A DNA stretch of 52,088 nt from VGKU01 sp964388785 (GTDB lineage Bacteria > Patescibacteriota > Patescibacteriia > UBA9934 > GWF2-40-263), in the NCBI GenBank assembly GCA_964388785.1, contig CAYMBX010000002.1, forward strand, positions 1 through 52,088, given 5' to 3'. The notes beneath the pieces are model-generated. The model ran no database searches. It was not told the DNA's origin and saw only the letters and a list, made by a program, of their open reading frames with translations. Made by a program: the position numbers and the translations under genes. Each line of letters opens with the position of its first letter. Position 1 is the first letter of the stretch. Positions 1 through 7,937 of this stretch are shown in pieces.

Positions 1-2
1 AC

Positions 3-473
3 ACGCTCAAATCGTTTGTGGGACTGCCTGGACGGCAACAATTGCTTGGGGAGATTGAGGGAGTGATGTATGTCAATGACACCACCGCGACCTCACCGGA
101 GGGGGTTATGGCCGCGCTCAAGCGTTTTGGCAATGGAGGAAACATTATTTTGATCGCCGGTGGTTCTACGAAAGGGTTCACGTTTGAGGAAATGGCCGAG
201 CTTGTGCGAAAGGAATGTCGATTGGTTGTGTTGTTTGACGGAACGGCATTTGCTGATTTGTCAACCGCCATCGGAACCAGTACACCGATTATCCGCGCCA
301 CGTCAATGGAGGAGGCGATGAAGGCTGCAACCGCCGAGGCAAAACTCGGGGATGTTGTGCTCTTGTCGCCCGGCACGTCGAGTTTTGGTATTTTTAAAAA
401 TGAATTTGACCGCGGAGATCAGTTTAACGCGGCTGTTGAGGCACTCAAAAAGAACGCGGGAGTCCGTGTATGA
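3..473 (+). CDS. murD: MurD, UDP-N-acetylmuramoylalanine--D-glutamate ligase (C-terminal part)
   Basis: The reading frame is open from the first bases of the window, so the 5' part lies outside it. The visible part is the end of the central domain and the C-terminal domain of a Mur ligase: GRQQLLGEIEGV followed by VNDTTATSPEGVMAAL corresponds to the family's substrate-binding NDSKATN region, and LIAGGSTKG to the LIAGGxDKG motif typical of MurD. The enzyme adds D-glutamate to UDP-MurNAc-L-Ala in the cytoplasm during peptidoglycan synthesis. Its stop overlaps the murE start (ATGA at 470-473), so the two are translationally coupled. The family assignment is firm; the start cannot be seen. Confidence 0.9.
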   Translation, partial: TLKSFVGLPGRQQLLGEIEGVMYVNDTTATSPEGVMAALKRFGNGGNIILIAGGSTKGFTFEEMAELVRKECRLVVLFDGTAFADLSTAIGTSTPIIRATSMEEAMKAATAEAKLGDVVLLSPGTSSFGIFKNEFDRGDQFNAAVEALKKNAGVRV

Positions 474-1753
474 TCAAGACGTTTATTCGTCGATTCGTTC
501 CGGAGCCGCTCATCTCGCTCTATCATCTCGCACTCGCGCATATAGCTGCGATTCTGTACGGACATCCAAGCGAGCGCTTAATCGTGGTGGGGGTGACCGG
601 GACAAACGGAAAATCTTCGACCGTCCAGTACATTGGCCGCATCCTTGAACAGGCGGGATATCGGGTAGGTTGGACGACAACTGTGGGATTCAAAATAGGA
701 GAGCGGGAATGGACGAACGACAAAAAAATGACCATGCTTGGCCGGTTTCAAACACAGCGTTTATTGCGTCGCATGGTGGACGATGGGTGTACGCACGCGA
801 TCGTGGAAACTTCCTCGCAGGGAATCTCCCAATTCCGTCATGTCGGAATTCATTATGACGTGGGGGTGTTCACGAATTTGACACCCGAACATGTGGAAGC
901 ACACGGAGGATTCGAAAATTATAAGCGCGCAAAAGGAAAATTGTTTGAGGCGATCGCGCATGCGAGAGAGAAGGTGATTGACGGGACACTCGTGAAGAAA
1001 GCAACGATTGCAAACGCCCTTGATCCACACACACCCTATTTCGCTTCTTTTCGTGCGGGCGAGTTGTTTCTGTTTGGGCGCGAGGCACAGGACATCGAAA
1101 TGAACGCGTCGGGAACGCAATTTTCCATACAGGGTGTTCGTTTTTCATTTGCACCGATCGGCCGATTCAATTTTGAGAATGTCCTCGCGGCGATCGCAAC
1201 ATCCCAAGCTCTTGGATTGTCGATTAAACAAATCGCACAAGCCGTTTCTCAGCTGCAACCGATTCCGGGACGGCTTGAGTCGATTGATGAGGGACAGCCA
1301 TTTCATGTTATCGTTGATTATGCCCCGGAGCCGGCCGCACTTCAGGCGGTTTACGATGCGATGGATCTCATTGGATATGCTCGTTTGATCCATGTGCTCG
1401 GTTCCACCGGAGGAGGGCGCGATGTGGCGCGGCGGGCCGTGCTCGGGAAAATGGCTGCGCAAAAAGCCTCGTCTGTCGTTGTGACCAACGAAGATCCGTA
1501 TGACGATGATCCGATGGAAATTATCAACCAGATTGCGGATGCGTGCGTGGCTGAGGGGAAGCAGGACGGCGTAAACGTATTTCGTATCCTCGATCGCCAA
1601 GAGGCCATTCAAAAAGCCGTTTCGCTTGCTCGGGCAGGGGACGCGGTGTTACTCACAGGTAAGGGATGTGAACCCGTGATGGCGGTTGCGCATGGGCGTA
1701 AAATACCCTGGGACGATCGCGAGGCGGCCCGCCAAGCGCTTCGGAAGTTGTGA
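470..1753 (+). CDS. murE: MurE-like UDP-N-acetylmuramyl tripeptide synthetase (short form)
   Basis: Mur ligase of 427 residues that adds the third amino acid to the peptidoglycan stem peptide. The P-loop is GTNGKSST (about residues 43-50), followed by ETSSQG, the TNLTPEHVEAHG motif and VVDYAPEP near residue 280, all in MurE-like order. It is shorter than usual MurE (about 490 residues), mainly because the N-terminal uridine-binding domain is reduced to a short helix-rich stretch. The position of the DNPR motif, whose Arg contacts meso-diaminopimelate, reads NEDPYDDDP, so the Arg is missing. This argues against a standard mDAP enzyme and for another third residue (inference). The start ATG overlaps the murD stop. 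Confidence 0.87.
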   Translation: MIKTFIRRFVPEPLISLYHLALAHIAAILYGHPSERLIVVGVTGTNGKSSTVQYIGRILEQAGYRVGWTTTVGFKIGEREWTNDKKMTMLGRFQTQRLLRRMVDDGCTHAIVETSSQGISQFRHVGIHYDVGVFTNLTPEHVEAHGGFENYKRAKGKLFEAIAHAREKVIDGTLVKKATIANALDPHTPYFASFRAGELFLFGREAQDIEMNASGTQFSIQGVRFSFAPIGRFNFENVLAAIATSQALGLSIKQIAQAVSQLQPIPGRLESIDEGQPFHVIVDYAPEPAALQAVYDAMDLIGYARLIHVLGSTGGGRDVARRAVLGKMAAQKASSVVVTNEDPYDDDPMEIINQIADACVAEGKQDGVNVFRILDRQEAIQKAVSLARAGDAVLLTGKGCEPVMAVAHGRKIPWDDREAARQALRKL

Positions 1754-1830
1754 CCTTCTCCCTCTTCGTCAGCGACTGTCGAACAAGTGGTGAGTGATGG
1801 ATGGGCAACGAAGATGACCAACGTTTGGTG

Positions 1831-1877
1831 GGTGATAAAGGCTTGTTCTGCGAGCTCTCGAACAAGCCTTTATCACC
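1831..1877. repeat. Hairpin 1: perfect 18-bp stem, 11-nt loop TGCGAGCTCTC
   Basis: Positions 1831-1848 pair perfectly with 1860-1877. The 11-nt loop (1849-1859) is TGCGAGCTCTC. It differs by one base from the loop of the neighbouring hairpin read on the other strand, although the stems are unrelated in sequence. Confidence 0.8.
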
Positions 1878-1921
1878 GTGTCAGGTTGGGTGTCAGGGAT
1901 CACTAAACCGTTCATCCTGAC

Positions 1922-1972
1922 GGACAGTGATTCTCTCAGTCGAGTGCTCGCAGACTGAGAGAATCACTGTCC
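1922..1972. repeat. Hairpin 2: perfect 20-bp stem, loop is inverse copy of hairpin 1 loop
   Basis: Positions 1922-1941 pair perfectly with 1953-1972. The loop (1942-1952) is GAGTGCTCGCA, whose reverse complement TGCGAGCACTC matches the loop of hairpin 1 at 10 of 11 positions. The stem has no similarity to the stem of hairpin 1. Confidence 0.8.
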
Positions 1973-2040
1973 ACCCAACGTGAGTCGTTCATCCAGCTAG
2001 CAACCGCCTCACCTCTGAGAGAGGGAGAGAAGAAAACGTT

Positions 2041-2547
2041 ATGAAACAACCCGTGTTTGATCTCAAACCACATGAAGAAATTTTGGCTGTCGTTCGACAG
2101 TCGCTGATCCCACTTTTTTGGAAATTTTTGTTGTTCACGTTGTGGTTGATCATCCCGTTTTTCTTTCTGTTTCCCCTTTTCAGAGAAGGTGTGTGGGGCG
2201 TGGTAGTTTTCTTTGCGCTGGTCATTTCAGGATTTGCGCTCCTCCTGCGTCAATATATGCGATGGCATGGTACGACGTTTATTGTCACGGACAGACGCGT
2301 GGTCGATATCGATCAAAGAGGATTCTTTGATCGGATTGTCACAGAAGCGCCCTACTCACAGATTGACGAAGCGAGCTATCGAGTGAAAGGATTTTGGGCG
2401 ACGGTCTTTCGGTATGGTTCCATCCGTCTGGATCTCGCCGGATCCGCGGCGGATATTAAATTCGAACGCGTCTACCGTCCTGCCCGCATCCACAATTTGA
2501 TTAATGATCTGAGAGAGGAATCAAGAAACCCAACACCTCACACCTAA
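2041..2547 (+). CDS. PH-domain (bPH2/DUF304-like) membrane protein
   Basis: 168 residues. Two hydrophobic segments (about 27-45 and 50-70) are followed by a soluble part with TFIVTDRRVVDIDQRGFFDR, YSQIDEASY and GSIRL, the pattern of the bacterial PH (DUF304/YdbS-YdbT) fold. Such proteins sit in the cytoplasmic membrane with the PH domain inside; the role is not known. It is followed 11 bases later by the FtsB-like gene, so co-transcription is likely. There is no good Shine-Dalgarno sequence before the ATG, which is common for the AT-richer genes here. Confidence 0.8.
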   Translation: MKQPVFDLKPHEEILAVVRQSLIPLFWKFLLFTLWLIIPFFFLFPLFREGVWGVVVFFALVISGFALLLRQYMRWHGTTFIVTDRRVVDIDQRGFFDRIVTEAPYSQIDEASYRVKGFWATVFRYGSIRLDLAGSAADIKFERVYRPARIHNLINDLREESRNPTPHT

Positions 2548-2558
2548 CACCTTTCCTC

Positions 2559-3026
2559 ATGCCCCAACCACGCGTTACCGTGTTTCAACGATTAATCCGA
2601 TGGCGATTTCTCTTTGTCGTCAATGTGCTGATTTTGTTTTTTTTGGGGATGACGTTTGGAAGGGAATATATTCGAACACGTGAGATTCAAAAGGAAATCG
2701 AGCGACTTGAAGCCGAGGCGAATGAACTCGCGAGCCGCAACATTTCACTCAGCGAGCTGAAAACTGCTGTGCAAACGGAATCGTATATTGAACGCGAAGC
2801 GCGGTTGAAACTGGGTATGAAAAAACCTGGAGAGGAAGTAGTGGTGATTCAAGAGATCGGTGCAGGAATAGAGGAAGGAGAACAAGGGGAGACAACACAA
2901 GACAAAACAGATCCGCTCGGACTTGTTTCGATGAAGAATATCAACGATCCACAAGTTGCGAATGCGACAAAATGGTGGTATTACTTCTTCGACAAAACCG
3001 CTTTTAACGGACTGCGTGAAAAATAA
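2559..3026 (+). CDS. FtsB/DivIC-like septum formation protein
   Basis: 155 residues. A short cytoplasmic N-terminus is followed by one membrane segment (about 18-34), then a coiled coil rich in Glu, Lys and Arg (about 36-62) and the ESYIEREARLKLGMKKPGE motif characteristic of FtsB/DivIC: the segment after the coiled coil ends in a K-x-PGE-like turn. These bitopic proteins bridge FtsL and FtsQ/DivIB in the division complex. The C-terminal tail of about 50 residues is longer than in E. coli FtsB. The SurA-like gene follows after 4 bases, consistent with an operon. Confidence 0.82.
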   Translation: MPQPRVTVFQRLIRWRFLFVVNVLILFFLGMTFGREYIRTREIQKEIERLEAEANELASRNISLSELKTAVQTESYIEREARLKLGMKKPGEEVVVIQEIGAGIEEGEQGETTQDKTDPLGLVSMKNINDPQVANATKWWYYFFDKTAFNGLREK

Positions 3027-3030
3027 AACT

Positions 3031-3924
3031 ATGCAAGTTGAAAAAGAAGATGTGACACCCGTTCAGGAACAACCGTCGAATTCGATACAACCAAAAACAA
3101 ACAGGCTTCCCAAGCCGTTTATTATTTTGTCGGTCTTTGTCGCTCTTGCCATCACGGTCACCCTGTTGGCCTATCAGCTTCCGATTACCAACCCTGTCGC
3201 ACGTTCCATTGTTCGTCTCATCCCATATCCCGCCGCGATGGTGAATGGGAGTATGATCAGTATGGAAAGTTATGCGAATGAACATGATGCGTTATTGCGG
3301 TATTTGGAATCGACCGGATATGAAGAATTGCCATCCGAAGAGACGGTACGCCAAACAATTCTGGACGCGCTCGTGAATAAAGCCGTCATTCGTGAACTTG
3401 CGTTTCGTGCGGGGATGAAAATTGATGAAGAACGCGTCGAAGCGTTTTATCAGGATGTGATTGAGGGGGAAGGAAGTGAGGAGGCGTTTATTGAGGAATT
3501 ACGCGAAACGTTCGGATGGACAAAAGAAGAGTTTAAAACGCGCATTATTGAATCGATCGTACTCGCACTCCAAATGAGTGAATATGTCCTTGCTGATGAA
3601 GAACTCCAAGCGGAAGCGCGTACGCAAATTGAGACGGAACTTGCAAACCCGGGAACAATACCCGAAGCAGATCTCGGAGTCGTGAGTGTGGCGAACGTTC
3701 CGGAGGCGTGGACAGAAATTCTCCAGCTTCCAGACGGCGAACGTTCCGGTATTCTTGAAACCAGTTTTGATTTTGCTATTGTGAAGGTTCTTGATCGAAC
3801 GGAAGATACCGAGACGGGCGAAACGCAGTTGCATCTTTCGGGTGTCGTGGTTCCAAAAACGACGCTTGAAGATTTGGTGGAGAACTATCTGGCAGATGCG
3901 CGTGTACGGTATTTTGTGAAATGA
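3031..3924 (+). CDS. SurA-N-like membrane-anchored chaperone/foldase-like protein
   Basis: 297 residues from the ATG at 3031; an in-frame start at 2956 would overlap the upstream gene by 71 bases and is less likely. A cytoplasmic tail of about 28 residues precedes one membrane segment (about 30-50), then an extracytoplasmic domain beginning PAAMVNGSMISMESY, which resembles the SurA N-terminal domain (VNGxxIxxxxY). It continues as helices (LVNKAVIRELAFRAGM) and ends in a region that looks like a degenerate parvulin fold (GERSGILETSFDFAIVKVLDR). Key parvulin residues are not evident, so chaperone rather than isomerase function is more likely. The tRNA-Thr gene follows. Confidence 0.7.
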   Translation: MQVEKEDVTPVQEQPSNSIQPKTNRLPKPFIILSVFVALAITVTLLAYQLPITNPVARSIVRLIPYPAAMVNGSMISMESYANEHDALLRYLESTGYEELPSEETVRQTILDALVNKAVIRELAFRAGMKIDEERVEAFYQDVIEGEGSEEAFIEELRETFGWTKEEFKTRIIESIVLALQMSEYVLADEELQAEARTQIETELANPGTIPEADLGVVSVANVPEAWTEILQLPDGERSGILETSFDFAIVKVLDRTEDTETGETQLHLSGVVVPKTTLEDLVENYLADARVRYFVK

Positions 3925-3964
3925 TTGACCCTCCGGCCGTTTTTTGGCATGATACTGGCGCCTT

Positions 3965-4040
3965 GCCGATGTAGCTCAGCTGGCAGAGCAATGCTTTCGT
4001 AAAGCAGAGGTCGCGGGTTCAAATCCCGCCATCGGCTCCA
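3965..4040 (+). tRNA. tRNA-Thr (anticodon CGT)
   Basis: The cloverleaf folds completely: acceptor GCCGATG/CATCGGC, D stem GCTC/GAGC, anticodon loop TTCGTAA with anticodon CGT (reads ACG), T loop TTCAAAT and an encoded CCA end. The first anticodon-stem pair (A-G) is mismatched. A -10-like GATACT stands just upstream. Confidence 0.95.
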
Positions 4041-4041
4041 G

Positions 4042-4073
4042 AAAAGAAAACCGACTTCGGTCGGTTTTCTTTT
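4042..4073 (+). terminator. Rho-independent terminator after tRNA-Thr
   Basis: AAAACCGAC and GTCGGTTTT pair around a TTCG tetraloop, followed by CTTTT. It begins two bases after the tRNA CCA end. Confidence 0.88.
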
Positions 4074-4081
4074 AAAATCGA

Positions 4082-4110
4082 TTGACGCAATCATCATTTA
4101 TCGCTACGCT
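4082..4110 (+). promoter_or_regulatory. Promoter of the efflux operon
   Basis: TTGACG (4082-4087) and TACGCT (4105-4110) are separated by 17 bases. They lie 24 bases before the start codon of the MacA-like gene. Confidence 0.5.
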
Positions 4111-4133
4111 TAAGCCGTTATTGACCTAAATTT

Positions 4134-5732
4134 ATGAAAAAGAAACACGTGATTTGGGGGAGTATTGGGCTGGTCATCGTATTGATTATTGCGGCGATCG
4201 TTTTTCGTCCAAAACCGGATCCACTTGCCAAATACGAATTTGAACCCGCGTCCGTTGACGATCTTACCCAAACGGTCAGTGTCACGGGAACCGTGGTGCC
4301 CGCATCCGATGTTTCACTTGCGTTTGAATCCGGCGGGAGGATCGGATACATCGTCGGTCCGGTCGGAACGCAGGTGTGGCAGGGGATGGTCCTTGCCTCG
4401 CTCATTTCCGCAGATCTCGCTTCGGATCTCGTGAAGGCGCAGGCGGCGGTGACAAGCGCGGAAGCGTCGTATGCTCAGCAGGAGGCGGCGGTCGAAGCAC
4501 AGTATGTGAAATTGGCCGAACTGGAAAAGGGCGCACGTCCTGAAGAGATCCAAATAAAGGAAACGGAACTGGCACTCGCGAAAGAAAAACTTTCTCAGTT
4601 GCAGTCCACACAGACGAACCTGCTGCTCAACGCACAGTTGCAGGCCGAGGATGCAATCAACCGACTGACCGATGATTTTTTTGACAACGACCAATCAAAT
4701 GCCGTGGATTTTCGATATCAAATCGGCGGGTCTGTCAGTCCTGACACGCTGGAATCGCAGCGCGTCTATATTCGCAATCTGCTTCTTGATTTTAATGCAC
4801 AAGACATCGGGTTTGCGAAAGCACAGCTGCTTGAGATCAAAGCCTTTCTTTCACTGCTCTCCGGTGCGTTTGATTATGTCATCAGTTATAAAGATGGTTC
4901 GCCTGTGTCAAGCACCACAATCGAAACAAATAAAACATCTTTGAAAACGGCGCTCGCAAACGTGCAAACGTCGATTGATACGTTGACGGATCGCCAGAAT
5001 GCGATTGCGAGTCAAAAATTAACGATCAAACAAATCGAACAGGAGTTAGCTCTCAAGAAAGCACCGCCGACGGCTGAACAAATTGCGGCCCAGAAAGCCG
5101 CGATCAAGCAGGCAGAAGCGTTTCTGCTTGTTCAGCAGGCGAGTATCGAACAGGCAAAGGCGGCCGTCCAAAGTATTCAGACGCAGTTTGCGAAAAAGTC
5201 GATCATCGCTCCATTCAGTGGTGTTATTTCCAAGCAAGACGCCAAGGTGGGCGAGATTGTTGCCTCCAGCAGTCCTGTGCTTTCTTTGATTTCCGCGTCG
5301 GCGTTTCAAATTGAGGCAAACGTCGCGGAAGTCGATATCGGACTTGTCGAGGTTGGGCAGACGGCAGCGATCGAGGTCGATGCATACCCGGAAGAGCGTT
5401 TTACCGCGCGTGTTATCAAAATTGATCCGGCAGAAACGGTAGTCGAAGGCGTTTCAACCTATCTTGTTCGTCTGGAATTTCAACAAGCAGATGAACGGCT
5501 CAAAAGTGGAATGACCGTTGACATTGATCTTGTCACGGATGAGAAATCATCCGTCTTAAGCATCCCGGTGCGTGCGATTGTCACTCGGGAAGGAAAGACC
5601 TTTGTTCGTGTCAAAGCCGGAGAAGGAATTGAAGAACGTGAAGTCAAAGCCGGAATCCGTGCGGGCGGACGTGTGGAGATACTCTCCGGTCTTGTGGAAG
5701 GGGAGGAGGTTGTCGTGAGAGAAACCAATTAG
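4134..5732 (+). CDS. MacA/HlyD-type membrane fusion protein of an ABC efflux system
   Basis: 532 residues. An N-terminal membrane anchor (about 6-24) is followed by a beta-barrel start TQTVSVTGTVVPASDVSLAF, the first half of a biotinyl-lipoyl-like domain (GGRIGYIVGPVGTQVWQGMVLASL), a long Ala/Gln/Glu/Lys-rich coiled-coil hairpin (about 95-345, with a central less regular insert around 185-270), then the second lipoyl half with IIAPFSGVISKQDAKVGEIV and a C-terminal barrel region. This order is that of RND/MacA-type adaptors. The next genes encode the ATPase and the MacB-like permease, so it probably links them to export of peptides, toxins or lipids across the envelope; in a CPR cell without a proven outer membrane the partner is unknown. 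Confidence 0.88.
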   Translation: MKKKHVIWGSIGLVIVLIIAAIVFRPKPDPLAKYEFEPASVDDLTQTVSVTGTVVPASDVSLAFESGGRIGYIVGPVGTQVWQGMVLASLISADLASDLVKAQAAVTSAEASYAQQEAAVEAQYVKLAELEKGARPEEIQIKETELALAKEKLSQLQSTQTNLLLNAQLQAEDAINRLTDDFFDNDQSNAVDFRYQIGGSVSPDTLESQRVYIRNLLLDFNAQDIGFAKAQLLEIKAFLSLLSGAFDYVISYKDGSPVSSTTIETNKTSLKTALANVQTSIDTLTDRQNAIASQKLTIKQIEQELALKKAPPTAEQIAAQKAAIKQAEAFLLVQQASIEQAKAAVQSIQTQFAKKSIIAPFSGVISKQDAKVGEIVASSSPVLSLISASAFQIEANVAEVDIGLVEVGQTAAIEVDAYPEERFTARVIKIDPAETVVEGVSTYLVRLEFQQADERLKSGMTVDIDLVTDEKSSVLSIPVRAIVTREGKTFVRVKAGEGIEEREVKAGIRAGGRVEILSGLVEGEEVVVRETN

Positions 5733-5740
5733 CGGACACT

Positions 5741-6469
5741 ATGGAAGAACGTCCACTCATTCGCACACAGAATATCCGAAAAGTTTACGGAGTTGGGGAA
5801 GGCCAAACCGTCGCGCTTGACGATGTGTCTCTGGCGATTCGGCGCGGAGAGTTCGTTGCGATCATGGGTCCTTCCGGATCGGGAAAATCAACCCTCCTTC
5901 AGATTTTAGGGTTTCTCGACAAACAAACATCGGGCATATACGAATTTGACGGAACCCTTTCGGATCAATATTCCGAAGATGCATTGGCAAAATTGCGCAA
6001 TGAACAGCTGGGTTTTGTGTTCCAGTCATTTAACTTGCTGCCAAAGACCAGTGTATATGAGAACGTCATGCTTCCTCTTGTCTATTCCCGCGTGCCGCAA
6101 AAAGACTGGAAGGCACGTGTGGAACGTGCGATCGAGTCTGTTGGGCTTTCTCATCGGACACACCATGAGTCGGGCATGCTTTCCGGAGGAGAAAAGCAGC
6201 GGTGTGCGATCGCACGTGCATTGGTGATGAATCCGGTGCTACTCTTTGCCGATGAACCAACAGGAAATTTGGATTCCGCATCCGGACAGATGGTGATGCA
6301 AATTTTGCAAAACTTACATGATGCGCATGGTCACACGATTGTGCTCATCACTCATGAACAACAAACAGCCGAGCATGCTCAGCGCATCATTCAGATCAAA
6401 GACGGTCGCATTGAACAGGATCGCCTTGTTGAGAAGCGTAAACGTGCTCAAGATGGATTCCAGAAATAA
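5741..6469 (+). CDS. ABC transporter ATPase, MacB/LolD type
   Basis: 242 residues with all ABC motifs: Walker A GPSGSGKST (about 45-53), Q-loop FVFQSFNLLPKTSVYENV, signature LSGGEKQR, Walker B VLLFADEPTGNLDS and the H-loop histidine in LITHEQQ. The sequence after the Q-loop (LLPKTSVYENVMLPL) is typical of the MacB/LolD/FtsE class. It lies 8 bases after the adaptor gene and 6 bases before the permease, forming one operon. Confidence 0.92.
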   Translation: MEERPLIRTQNIRKVYGVGEGQTVALDDVSLAIRRGEFVAIMGPSGSGKSTLLQILGFLDKQTSGIYEFDGTLSDQYSEDALAKLRNEQLGFVFQSFNLLPKTSVYENVMLPLVYSRVPQKDWKARVERAIESVGLSHRTHHESGMLSGGEKQRCAIARALVMNPVLLFADEPTGNLDSASGQMVMQILQNLHDAHGHTIVLITHEQQTAEHAQRIIQIKDGRIEQDRLVEKRKRAQDGFQK

Positions 6470-6475
6470 AGCCTT

Positions 6476-7714
6476 ATGCAAATCACGCATGCACTGACCA
6501 CGGCTTATCGCGGCATCGTCCGAAAAAAATCGCGCAGTGCGCTGACGATTTTGGGAATTGTGGTTGGCGTGACATCGATCATGATGGTTCAAGCGACCGG
6601 CAAGGGGGCAGAACAGCTCATTTTGGGACAGATCGCAGGATTAGGGAGCCGAACGATCGCGATCGAACCAGGACAGGAACCGCAAGGCCCGTCGGATTTT
6701 GCTTCATTTTTTCTTGATTCGCTTACTGAGCGTGATGTGGAAGCACTTCTTGATCCTGACAATGTTCCGGATTTGGAGGGGCTTACGCCGGAAGTGTTTG
6801 TACCCGGGTCTGTGAGTTATGGGGCGGAAACGGTTGATGCCACCACGCTTGGAGCTTCCAGTCTGTTCGGTGAGATTTTGGGGATCCTTCCGGATCAGGG
6901 GAGTTATTTTTCCGACACGGATATTCAAGCGCGTGCGTCTGTCGCGGTCATCGGCGATGAAATTCGAAGGGAGTTATTCGGTGCCTCTGATCCCATGGGC
7001 CAGAAGATTAAAATCAAAAATCGTCCATTTGAAGTGGTTGGAGTCTTGGCCAAAGCGGGGCAGGTGACCTTTTTTGATGTGGACCATCTCATCGTGATTC
7101 CGTACACGACTGCACAGGAATATTTGCTGGGGATCGATCACTATCACGAACTGTTGGCGCAGGCAAAGACCGAAGAGTCTGTAGGTGCGGTTGTCTCGGA
7201 TATCGAAGCGACATTGCGGGAAACACATCGAATTTCCGATCCGTCGAAAGACGATTTTCACGTCATGACGCCGGCAGATGCCGCGGAGCGTGTTTCGACG
7301 ATTACAGGTGTTCTGACGATTTTACTCAGTGCTGTTGCGGCCATCTCTCTTGTCGTGGGTGGAATCGGTATCATGAATATTTTGCTGGTCTCTGTTTCAG
7401 AGCGAACACGTGAGATTGGGCTGCGAAAGGCTGTCGGTGCCAGAAACAGTGACATACTTTTCCAATTTTTGTTTGAGTCTTTGCTGTTGACGTGCGTAGG
7501 CGGAATCATCGGCATTTCGCTCGGCGCCTTTCTTTCGTTTTTGGTCTCGCTGATTTTAGATCGGTTTGTGCCGTTTGGATGGGAATTTGCTTTTCCGTTT
7601 TCCGCTGCGCTGATCGGGATCGCAATGGCCGCGTCCGTGGGTTTGATTTTCGGCATGTATCCCGCGCGCCAAGCATCAAAAAAGAGCCCAATCGAAGCGC
7701 TGCGTTACGAGTAA
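6476..7714 (+). CDS. MacB-like ABC transporter permease
   Basis: 412 residues. It has the FtsX/MacB layout: an N-terminal membrane segment (ALTILGIVVGVTSIMMV, about 22-40), a large extracytoplasmic MacB core domain (about 50-270) and three C-terminal membrane segments with the conserved VGGIGIMNILLVSVSERTRE motif and the ending YPARQASKKSPIEALRYE, both typical of the family. It works by mechanotransmission with the ATPase and adaptor encoded just upstream. The operon ends here; a palindromic element and tRNA-Gly follow. Confidence 0.92.
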   Translation: MQITHALTTAYRGIVRKKSRSALTILGIVVGVTSIMMVQATGKGAEQLILGQIAGLGSRTIAIEPGQEPQGPSDFASFFLDSLTERDVEALLDPDNVPDLEGLTPEVFVPGSVSYGAETVDATTLGASSLFGEILGILPDQGSYFSDTDIQARASVAVIGDEIRRELFGASDPMGQKIKIKNRPFEVVGVLAKAGQVTFFDVDHLIVIPYTTAQEYLLGIDHYHELLAQAKTEESVGAVVSDIEATLRETHRISDPSKDDFHVMTPADAAERVSTITGVLTILLSAVAAISLVVGGIGIMNILLVSVSERTREIGLRKAVGARNSDILFQFLFESLLLTCVGGIIGISLGAFLSFLVSLILDRFVPFGWEFAFPFSAALIGIAMAASVGLIFGMYPARQASKKSPIEALRYE

Positions 7715-7721
7715 TAAAATA

Positions 7722-7777
7722 AGTATCCCGCCTCCGGGCCAAGTGACTATCGCACTTGTTCCCTCCGGCGTGATACT
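7722..7777. repeat. Palindromic dispersed element, copy 1
   Basis: Outer arms AGTATC (7722-7727) and GATACT (7772-7777) pair, as do CCGG near 7734 and 7765, and an inner stem CAAGTG (7740-7745)/CACTTG (7753-7758) closes a 7-nt loop ACTATCG. About 40 bases of the core recur in inverted orientation at 15144-15212, where the outer arms have a different but again complementary sequence. It directly follows the permease gene and may also act as its transcription end. Confidence 0.75.
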
Positions 7778-7804
7778 CATTTTTTGTTTACACACATCAT
7801 TTGA

Positions 7805-7878
7805 TGGAGCGGGATACGGGAATCGAACCCGCGTCTCAAGCTTGGGAAGCTTGCATACTACCATTGTACTAATCCCGC
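7805..7878 (-). tRNA. tRNA-Gly (anticodon CCC)
   Basis: Read on the minus strand: acceptor GCGGGAT/ATCCCGC, D-arm with AATGGTA, anticodon stem CAAGC/GCTTG around loop TTCCCAA (anticodon CCC, reads GGG), T loop TTCGATT, discriminator T and an encoded CCA. Confidence 0.95.
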
Positions 7879-7937
7879 GTCTGGAAAACCGTCTCTTGTT
7901 CATCGTCGCAGCGCAGGGTATCATAGAGATGGATGCT

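Larger units (their letters stand above)
1754..2040. other. Non-coding stretch with two long hairpins
   Basis: No gene is visible between murE and the PH-domain gene. The stretch holds two strong hairpins, annotated separately, and a weaker pairing between them (GTCAGG near 1893 with CCTGAC near 1916). Neither hairpin is followed by a T-run, so they do not look like ordinary terminators. Confidence 0.6.

Noticed and set aside
7722..7777. Integron attC site for the dispersed palindromic element
   Set aside because: The GTTRRRY/RYYYAAC end motifs are missing and no integrase gene is in the window.
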